NCBI GenBank assembly: GCA_029558535.1
Contig: JAKQEK010000342.1
Coordinates: 1 to 60,601, forward strand
Direction: 5' to 3'
Length of the DNA stretch: 60,601 nt
Source: Bacteroidota bacterium
GTDB taxonomy: Bacteria > Bacteroidota > Bacteroidia > Bacteroidales > ML635J-15
Part shown: one piece after another, positions 54,040 through 60,601 of the stretch
Layout: each line of letters begins with the position of its first letter
Numbering within the stretch: the stretch's first letter is position 1
The notes under the pieces: generated by a model
Database searches by the model: none
Told to the model about the DNA's origin: nothing
What the model saw: the letters and a program-made list of their open reading frames with translations, nothing else
Translations under genes and position numbers: made by a program

Positions 54040-55503
54040 ATGAAAAGAATTATTATAGTACTTGGCATCTTAACATCGTTAGCCTCAATAGGTTATGCAC
54101 AAAACGAAGTTGATGCATTAAGATATTCAATGCTAAATCCGGGAGGTACAGCAAGATATACAGCAATGGGAGGTTCTTTCGGAGCATTAGGTGCTGATCC
54201 CTCAGTTCTTTACTTTAACCCCGCCGGAATGGGAGTTTATAAATCTTCTGATTTTTCATTTTCGACAGGCTTCGTTATCACAAATAACTATGCAAATTTT
54301 GGAGGTAAAGAAACTTCTGATTATGATTTTAACTTCAATATAAATAATATTTCATACATCGGAACTATTCCGGTCAACAACAACAATGGTCTAACGTCAA
54401 TAAATATTGGTTTTTCATATAACAGATTAAATAACTTTAATGAAAATATTCTAATTGATGGAACCAATGATTACAATTCAATGACTGATTGGTTTGCTGC
54501 ACGTGCTAACGGAATGCACTATTCTAACCTATACGGAGATGATAATTTCTATTCAAATCTGGCATGGGAATCTTATCTTATAGATCAAAACCTTCCTGAT
54601 ACAATGAGTTATGTCAGTGCATATTATGGACAATATGGACAAAATCAGAAGCAATTTATCTACAGAGAAGGAAATCAGGGTGAATACAATTTTGCTTTAT
54701 CAGCCAATATTATGCAAAAAGTATTTGTTGGAGCTTCCATGGGACTTCAATCAATTCGCTACGAAGAAGTTAAAACCTTACAGGAAAATGATGTTGATGA
54801 CCTGATTGCTGATTTTAATTCATTCAGTTTTAAAGAGTATTTAGAGACCAGAGGTTCGGGAATAAATTTCAAAGTTGGTGTCTTGTTTGCTCCTACACCT
54901 TGGGTTAGGTTCGGAGGATCAGTTCATACTCCAACATTCTTCGATTTGAATGACAACTATTATACAAGTATAAGTTCATCTTTTGAAGACCCGAATAAAT
55001 CTCACAAAATTGATTCCTACTATGGTAATTTCGATTATGAACTAACTTCTCCATTCAAAGCAAATGCAAGTTTGGGATTTATTATCGCAAAACAAGCTTT
55101 AATAAATGTGGATTATGAATATGTTGACTACTCTTTGGCTCGTTTGAGAAGCTTTGATTATGGATTTTTTGACGAAAATAATAATATAAGAAACGAATAC
55201 AAAGCTTCACACAATGTAAAACTTGGTCTGGAATACAGATTTGGACCTTTAGCTTTTAGAGCAGGTGGAGCATATTACGACACGCCATACACATCTGGTC
55301 ATATTAACAGCGGTTCAAATTATTTGGTATATAGCGGAGGAATGGGATTAAGATCTGACTATATGTACTTTGATGTTTCTTATTCGTATATTTCAGGCAA
55401 TAATACATACTTTATGTACGAAGGCTATGGTGTTAACAGCCCTGCTACAGATATTACAATGGCAAGAAGCCGAATAGTGACAACTTTAGGATTTAAGTTC
55501 TAA
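54040..55503 (+). CDS. OmpP1/FadL-type outer membrane protein
   Basis: 487 residues with a signal peptide (cleaved after GYAQ, about 21). The region AMGGSFGALGADPSVLYFNPAGMGVYKSSD is the hallmark of OMPP1/FadL/TodX-like hydrophobic-substrate channels in Bacteroidota, and the C-terminus ends in strand TLGFKF. It probably transports hydrophobic compounds; the specific substrate is unknown. Confidence 0.82.
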   Translation: MKRIIIVLGILTSLASIGYAQNEVDALRYSMLNPGGTARYTAMGGSFGALGADPSVLYFNPAGMGVYKSSDFSFSTGFVITNNYANFGGKETSDYDFNFNINNISYIGTIPVNNNNGLTSINIGFSYNRLNNFNENILIDGTNDYNSMTDWFAARANGMHYSNLYGDDNFYSNLAWESYLIDQNLPDTMSYVSAYYGQYGQNQKQFIYREGNQGEYNFALSANIMQKVFVGASMGLQSIRYEEVKTLQENDVDDLIADFNSFSFKEYLETRGSGINFKVGVLFAPTPWVRFGGSVHTPTFFDLNDNYYTSISSSFEDPNKSHKIDSYYGNFDYELTSPFKANASLGFIIAKQALINVDYEYVDYSLARLRSFDYGFFDENNNIRNEYKASHNVKLGLEYRFGPLAFRAGGAYYDTPYTSGHINSGSNYLVYSGGMGLRSDYMYFDVSYSYISGNNTYFMYEGYGVNSPATDITMARSRIVTTLGFKF

Positions 55504-55684
55504 ATAAATACCCTATATATTAACTACCTGTTAATTAGTAAAATAATTTTCAGGTAGTTCCGTTTTAAATAAAATATGTTTTTTTAAAATATTTTATAAA
55601 AAACATAACCTTTTTAAATTAAATTCGTAATGATTGCGTAATTGAAAAAATTAATGTTATTAAAAAAGATCGGATAATAGACAA

Positions 55685-56545
55685 ATGAGACAATTAAAAA
55701 TCACAAAATCAATTACTAATCGTGAAAGTGCATCTCTCGATAAGTATTTACAAGAAATCGGAAAAGAAGAATTAATTACAGTTGACGAAGAAGTTGAACT
55801 GGCGCAACGCATAAAACAAGGCGACAGAATTGCATTGGAAAAGCTAACCAGAGCAAATCTTCGTTTCGTAGTTTCAGTTGCAAAACAATACCAAAATCAA
55901 GGACTAAGTTTACCTGACCTTATTAATGAAGGCAATTTGGGCTTGATTAAGGCTGCTGAGAAATTTGATGAAACTCGTGGATTTAAATTCATATCTTATG
56001 CTGTTTGGTGGATTAGACAATCTATTTTACAAGCTTTGGCCGAACAGTCTAGAATTGTTCGTTTGCCATTAAATCAGGTTGGTTCCTTAAATAAAATAAA
56101 TAAAGCTTTTTCTAAATTTGAACAAGAAAACGAAAGAAGACCTACTTCAGAAGAACTTGCAAAAGCTTTAGACTTACCGGAAGAAAAAGTTATTGACACA
56201 TTAAGAGTTTCAGGTCGTCATGTATCGGTCGATGCTCCATTTGTTAATGGCGAAGAAAACAGTTTATTGGACGTTCTCGAAAATTCTGATCTTCCAAATA
56301 CGGACTCTAAACTTATAAGTGAATCACTGGCAAAAGAAATTGACAGAGCATTAGCAACTCTTACCGAAAGAGAAAGAGACATTGTAAAACTTTTCTTCGG
56401 AATTGCTTGTCAGGATATGACATTAGAAGAAATCGGCGACAAATTCGGTCTCACCAGAGAAAGAGTTCGTCAAATTAAAGAAAAGGCAATTAGACGTTTA
56501 AGACATTCATCAAGAAGTAAATTGCTTAAAAGTTATTTAGGATAA
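55685..56545 (+). CDS. rpoD: Primary sigma factor RpoD/SigA
   Basis: A housekeeping sigma factor of the Bacteroidota type, 286 residues, lacking an extended region 1.1. Region 1.2 ([18 protein letters not shown]), region 2 ([50 protein letters not shown]), region 3 and region 4 ([20 protein letters not shown]) are all intact. It recognises the TTTG / TAnnTTTG promoters seen elsewhere in this window. Monocistronic. Confidence 0.93.
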   Translation: MRQLKITKSITNRESASLDKYLQEIGKEELITVDEEVELAQRIKQGDRIALEKLTRANLRFVVSVAKQYQNQGLSLPDLINEGNLGLIKAAEKFDETRGFKFISYAVWWIRQSILQALAEQSRIVRLPLNQVGSLNKINKAFSKFEQENERRPTSEELAKALDLPEEKVIDTLRVSGRHVSVDAPFVNGEENSLLDVLENSDLPNTDSKLISESLAKEIDRALATLTERERDIVKLFFGIACQDMTLEEIGDKFGLTRERVRQIKEKAIRRLRHSSRSKLLKSYLG

Positions 56546-56571
56546 ATGTGGGGCAGTTTAGACTGCCTTTT

Positions 56572-58965
56572 TTATTGCTTTACTACCTTATATCTGTATT
56601 TTTGTTTTGAATCAATAATATTAATGAAATATGTACCTGTATTAAGATCAGACATATCAATTTTAGTTTTTGTTTCAGCAGTATTTATTGTCTTAACTAC
56701 GCGACCTGATATATCGAACATTTGTATTATTAAACACTTATTTTCTAATGATTCTATTATTAGTTGACTATCAACAGGATTTGGATATACCAATACATTG
56801 TTAAACAAACTCAATGGTGAAATATAACCTACATCTGCAACTGTTGCTGAATCATTATATTCACAGCCATTAGCATCTGTTAATGTAAAATAATATACTC
56901 CGTAAGATAATTCGGACATCGTGAAATCTGTAGTTTGGTCATCCCATATAATACAAACAGGTTGTGCCCCTGAAACAATGTCAACGCTAATTGAACCAAG
57001 CTGGAAACCAGTAAAATTTTCTATTATAACAGAATAAATCAACTGTTCAAAGTTTTCAATTGAAACAGAATTTGAAGCAGTACATGAATGTGCGTCAGTA
57101 ACCGTTAAAATGTATGTTCCCGGCTCTTGAACAGAAATTGCATAAGTATTACAATCATTACTCCAATGATATTCTGCAAATTCATTATCAGGACTTAAGA
57201 CAATATCAGTACCGTAGCAAATAGTTGTATCATTTCCAAGTTCAAACGAAGGTTGAGATAAAAATGCGTGCAATGGAGTTATTGCAGAAGCACAAATCGA
57301 ATCAAACCCTTCCATTACTTCAATGTCATAAAAGAAATACCAAAAACTTTCGCTGTAATTATTGCCTGTGAAAGAAATTAAATCAGGTACAGTAAATGGA
57401 TACCCTATGTTTGGACCTCCGTAATCTCCTGAATAAGATAAATTATTCGACAAATTAACATGTATGGCATAATCCTCACCTTCATCTATCTGAAAATTAA
57501 TCTCAATAATACTTTCACCATCACTAATATTTAATGTTCTGGTATCAAGTATTTCTCCTCCAGAATTCTTTAATGTTATTGTTCTCTCCGCAGTTCCAGA
57601 AGCAAATACTTTAGCAGTTTTTATTGTCAAATCGCAATAAGCATCAAAATACACAGCTCTGTCAATGCTAAAATTAAAGTACCCTCCAACACCTGAATTA
57701 TCTGTAATTCCAACATGTTGAGACTCATTATTTGCAACATACTGATAATAGATTGTAGAATCAGCAAGCAGATTTTCTAAAGTAAAGCTATTATAAATCA
57801 ACTCAGGTACATCGCTTGCAGGATCAATATACCAATTTACATCACCATATCCCTGAGGGGCGTGAAAAACAATTGTTTCGCCAGGATTACAAAAATATTT
57901 GTCAGCAATAAAAGGTGGGTCAGGCCTTGATATCTCAATAAAAGATGGAACTTGCAAAAAAGAAGTTCCATGTTCATTGGTAATTTGCAAACTCACATCA
58001 TAATAGCCATTCATAAGATATGTATTCACAGGATTCTGTTCTGTTGAAGTATGGCCATCCCCAAAATCCCACAACCATTCTGTTGCAGGTGGATTACAAA
58101 TACTATAATCAAAAAACCTCACTTCCCCTGTGCAATTATTAACATCAGATTTAATAAAACCTGCAACAGGAGCTCCTATATCATTGTCAATGCAAAACTC
58201 AACTGATTCTGAAGTTGCAAATTCGCCACCATTATCAATTTCCACATTATCTGACAAATTTTCGATAAGATAATACCCTTCTCCATAAGTACAGCAAATA
58301 CCATCGCCATATTCATCATAGATAGTAAAAGTATAACAACCCTGTACAAGACACAAGATCTCCTGGTAAAGTGAGTTTGATTCAAAATTATCTCCTTGAG
58401 CTATTATCAGATCATTTGAATTCTTAAGAACCCAGGAAGTTTCATAGCCAAAACTATCAGTAAATACTGATATTTGAACTTGTTTGCCGAATGAATAATT
58501 AAAACTAAATCCAATTGAATTATTTATCGTATTTTGATCAGGTGTTTCTCCTAATATTGAACAGTGAAAAAAAATAGCATGATTTCCACTGTTAATCATC
58601 AAAGGACCAAAATTTATCAAAACGCTATCTCCTGCAGGCAGTACTTCTGAAATAGTTTTAGAATTAATAGGATAGTGATCCAAACGATATAAAACTGAAA
58701 ATGAATCTACGTCAAAATCTGAATAGTTTTTTATCCAAACTGATGGTGTTAGTGTATCATGGCCACAATACTCTGATACCGGACTTTCAACTTTACAGAT
58801 ACCCAAATCTCCTATTTTACCTTTATCTTCAGAACCCTCTGGAAGTATATAATCAGAACTACATTTTGAAACATTATGAATAAAACTATTTTCAAACGCA
58901 AAGGCCTTATTTAAAACAATTGCGAGGAAAAATACAGCTAAATATTTTACATGTTTTTTAATCAT
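56572..58965 (-). CDS. Secreted PKD-domain protein with T9SS sorting signal
   Basis: A 797-residue secreted protein. It has a signal peptide (about 1-23), strand-rich domains with a PKD module (WLWDFGDGHTSTEQNPVNTY, about 290-345), SprB-like repeats (CTASNSVSIENF, CEYNDSATVADVG) and a C-terminal type IX sorting domain (VYPNPVDSQLII ... LNTGTYFINI). T9SS cargo is exported across the outer membrane and anchored or released. No catalytic domain is evident, so an adhesin or structural role is likely. Confidence 0.85.
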   Translation of the reverse strand: MIKKHVKYLAVFFLAIVLNKAFAFENSFIHNVSKCSSDYILPEGSEDKGKIGDLGICKVESPVSEYCGHDTLTPSVWIKNYSDFDVDSFSVLYRLDHYPINSKTISEVLPAGDSVLINFGPLMINSGNHAIFFHCSILGETPDQNTINNSIGFSFNYSFGKQVQISVFTDSFGYETSWVLKNSNDLIIAQGDNFESNSLYQEILCLVQGCYTFTIYDEYGDGICCTYGEGYYLIENLSDNVEIDNGGEFATSESVEFCIDNDIGAPVAGFIKSDVNNCTGEVRFFDYSICNPPATEWLWDFGDGHTSTEQNPVNTYLMNGYYDVSLQITNEHGTSFLQVPSFIEISRPDPPFIADKYFCNPGETIVFHAPQGYGDVNWYIDPASDVPELIYNSFTLENLLADSTIYYQYVANNESQHVGITDNSGVGGYFNFSIDRAVYFDAYCDLTIKTAKVFASGTAERTITLKNSGGEILDTRTLNISDGESIIEINFQIDEGEDYAIHVNLSNNLSYSGDYGGPNIGYPFTVPDLISFTGNNYSESFWYFFYDIEVMEGFDSICASAITPLHAFLSQPSFELGNDTTICYGTDIVLSPDNEFAEYHWSNDCNTYAISVQEPGTYILTVTDAHSCTASNSVSIENFEQLIYSVIIENFTGFQLGSISVDIVSGAQPVCIIWDDQTTDFTMSELSYGVYYFTLTDANGCEYNDSATVADVGYISPLSLFNNVLVYPNPVDSQLIIESLENKCLIIQMFDISGRVVKTINTAETKTKIDMSDLNTGTYFINIIDSKQKYRYKVVKQ

Positions 58966-59009
58966 TTCGAGCTGATAAATTAATATTACTTATTCCTTCA
59001 GTAGTTTTA

Positions 59010-59831
59010 TCAATCCTTTAATTTTGATGATGCCCACTTTATACCAAAACTAAACTTTGTCAACTTCAAGTGAATTTTTATTGATTCAACAAAACTAGCT
59101 CGAGAAATTTTAACATCATACTTTTGACACATCTTATAAAACAAAGATTTCTTAAGAAATAGGGACTTACTAATTTTATTTCTTCTCCACTCCTCATTTA
59201 CCCAATGAATAACATACCATTCATCAGGAATTGAAATATTTTTTTTCAGTATTTTCCTTATCAAATCCCAACTATCCGGATTAGAAAATGTTTTAATGTA
59301 TTTATTAAGACCAAGAATTTTCACATTATCAACCAAAATTTGTATAGGCAAATGCCAATCCCTGTTATTTTCATCTACTTTTCTAACAGCCTCTTCAAAA
59401 CACTTCTTCATCAACGGACTATCTTTCGGGCATTTCATTATATTACCGACAAGGGATAAGGAATGGTGTGTCCTGAATACATATTCTTCTTCAAAATCTA
59501 AGGGCTTAAGGCAGGTAACATCCATATCAGTCCACCAGCCCCCATAAAGATAAAGAAGCTTGTATCGGAAGATATCACTAAACCCTGCATAACTGCCTTT
59601 ACCATGCCCAAATTGATTAGAATGCTTATAACAAAATACATTTTTTCGCGGAAATATTTCATTGGCATCTTTTAAAATTGCACCATCAGGTAAAGAAGTT
59701 TCTATTGTATCATATGCCCAAAGGATAAATTCATGCCCATTTTTCAAGAAAGATTTTATCGTAAGGATTTCTGTAGGAGATAGCTTTGTCCCTATCCACA
59801 AAGCATTGACTATCTTGTTATCATCTTGCAT
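59010..59831 (-). CDS. Glycosyltransferase (DXD, GT32-like)
   Basis: 273 residues, with ALWIGTKLSPTEILTIKSFLKNGHEF at the start and YLYGGWWTDMDVTCLKP in the middle; the DMD is the DXD metal/nucleotide-sugar motif. This pattern matches GT32-type enzymes acting on cell-surface polysaccharide or lipid-linked glycans. Donor and acceptor are unknown. It is the last minus-strand gene before the contig end. Confidence 0.8.
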   Translation of the reverse strand: MQDDNKIVNALWIGTKLSPTEILTIKSFLKNGHEFILWAYDTIETSLPDGAILKDANEIFPRKNVFCYKHSNQFGHGKGSYAGFSDIFRYKLLYLYGGWWTDMDVTCLKPLDFEEEYVFRTHHSLSLVGNIMKCPKDSPLMKKCFEEAVRKVDENNRDWHLPIQILVDNVKILGLNKYIKTFSNPDSWDLIRKILKKNISIPDEWYVIHWVNEEWRRNKISKSLFLKKSLFYKMCQKYDVKISRASFVESIKIHLKLTKFSFGIKWASSKLKD

Positions 59832-60111
59832 GCAGTGAATATTTGAATCTCAAAGATAATAAAAAATGTACTAATGTTATCACATCTCTTAGAATTTTAA
59901 AAGAATATTTTAACAGAACTCTGCTAGATGAATTTGAAAAAAACATAGTCAAATATTTATTACAAGTTTGATAAAAATTTTAAATATCACTAAAAACAAT
60001 TATTTTTGCTCTACAATAGAGAGAAATGAGAATGTCCTTTTACAAACTTTATGAATAGTTAATTGCTTTTGCACAATATTTGCTAAAGCCAAAACTTTAA
60101 AATTTAAAACA
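59832..60111. other. Intergenic region before the terminal gene
   Basis: No gene is visible. AATATTTG at 60075-60082 matches seven of eight positions of TAnnTTTG and lies 29 nt before the next start codon, but no TTTG is found at the usual upstream spacing, so a promoter is only possible. Confidence 0.35.
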
Positions 60112-60601
60112 TGAAAAAACATTTATTACTTATTATCGGAATAGCATTTAATTATGGATTATTTGCAATTGATGCACCAGGTATTACTTCACCATCAAAT
60201 GGCTCAACGAATCAACCGGTTACAATAACTCTTGACTGGTCAAGCGTTACCGGGAATGAAGGATATTTGTACCAACTGGATACTGTTCCAAGTTTTGATT
60301 CTCCATTATTACTTGAGGGAGAAACCGCAACAAATTCATCTCAAATCGGAGTTACGAATTTGTTTTTTAGTCAAACATATTACTGGCGTGCAGCAACTAA
60401 ATCGGGAGTTGAAGTTTCGGAATGGTCAGCAACTTGGAATTTCACAACAGCAAGTACGATAAATAATGTATCACCTTCTAACGGAGCTATAAATCAACCT
60501 GTTATGGTGGAATTAGACTGGAGTAGTATCACAGGAAATACAGGCTATATTTATCAAATTGACACATTATCAACTTTTGATTCACCTTTACTGGTCGAAG
60601 G
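60112..60601 (+). CDS. Secreted repeat protein, truncated by the contig end
   Basis: Starts ATGAAAAAACAT and stays open to the last base (163 codons). A signal peptide (about 1-20, ending LFA) is followed by two repeats of about 90 residues, each with SPSNGxxNQPV, LDWSSxTGNxGYxYQxDT and FDSPLLxEG. This is a fibronectin-III-like pattern often found in T9SS cargo. The C-terminus lies outside the window. Confidence 0.8.

Overview
The window is a contig from an AT-rich member of the Bacteroidota, most likely a Bacteroidales-type gut or environmental lineage. The evidence is: promoters of the Bacteroidota form (TTTG, about 20 nt, TAnnTTTG), a TonB-dependent receptor paired with a DUF4249 lipoprotein, a type IX secretion sorting domain, an OmpP1/FadL-type barrel, a short primary sigma factor of about 286 residues, futalosine-route menaquinone genes, and a KorAB ferredoxin oxidoreductase. 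No 16S gene is present, so genus-level placement is not possible.

Layout. (1) 1-4260, chromosome: lipoate-protein ligase, lipoyl synthase and a radical SAM protein, all on the minus strand. (2) 4486-4886: tmRNA (ssrA). (3) 4871-35711: a genomic island of about 30.8 kb inserted in the 3' end of ssrA. The island is bounded by a 14-bp direct repeat of the ssrA terminus, with a tyrosine recombinase just inside the left end. Near the right end, on the opposite strand, lie an excisionase-like HTH protein and a replication module (RepA-like helicase, TOPRIM primase, zinc-finger/RecA ATPase). No relaxase, conjugation or capsid genes are visible. (4) 35744-60601, chromosome: cell-envelope genes, menaquinone, folate and fatty-acid genes, korAB, proS, rpoD, a T9SS cargo protein, a glycosyltransferase and a truncated repeat protein at the contig end.

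The island's cargo is mainly anti-phage defence. From left to right it holds a KAP-family P-loop NTPase; a type I restriction-modification locus (hsdM-hsdS ... hsdR) with other systems nested between hsdS and hsdR; a Gabija pair (gajA/gajB); a diverged 159-bp stub of a second hsdR; an uncharacterised five-gene module (two membrane-anchored small proteins, a zinc ribbon, two PD-(D/E)XK-like proteins); and an AbiEi/AbiEii toxin-antitoxin pair with a recognisable operator/promoter. After hsdR come a DUF4236 protein, a convergent pair of putative small structured RNAs, and two integron-like gene cassettes on the minus strand. The cassettes carry a 260-residue unknown, and a GNAT protein plus an AIPR-family abortive-infection protein. 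They are separated by three attC-like hairpins, and no integron integrase is visible.

The least explained structures are: (a) two back-to-back RNAs at 24755-24910, each with a TAnnTTTG box, a perfect 13-bp closing stem and a T7 tract; (b) the three attC-like hairpins at 25157-25253, 26071-26147 and 28906-29036; (c) two perfect long palindromes at 18046-18097 and 18195-18258 whose stems share a core with compensated substitutions; and (d) the five-gene module at 15478-17993. Functions are assigned from motifs read in the translations. No database search was possible.
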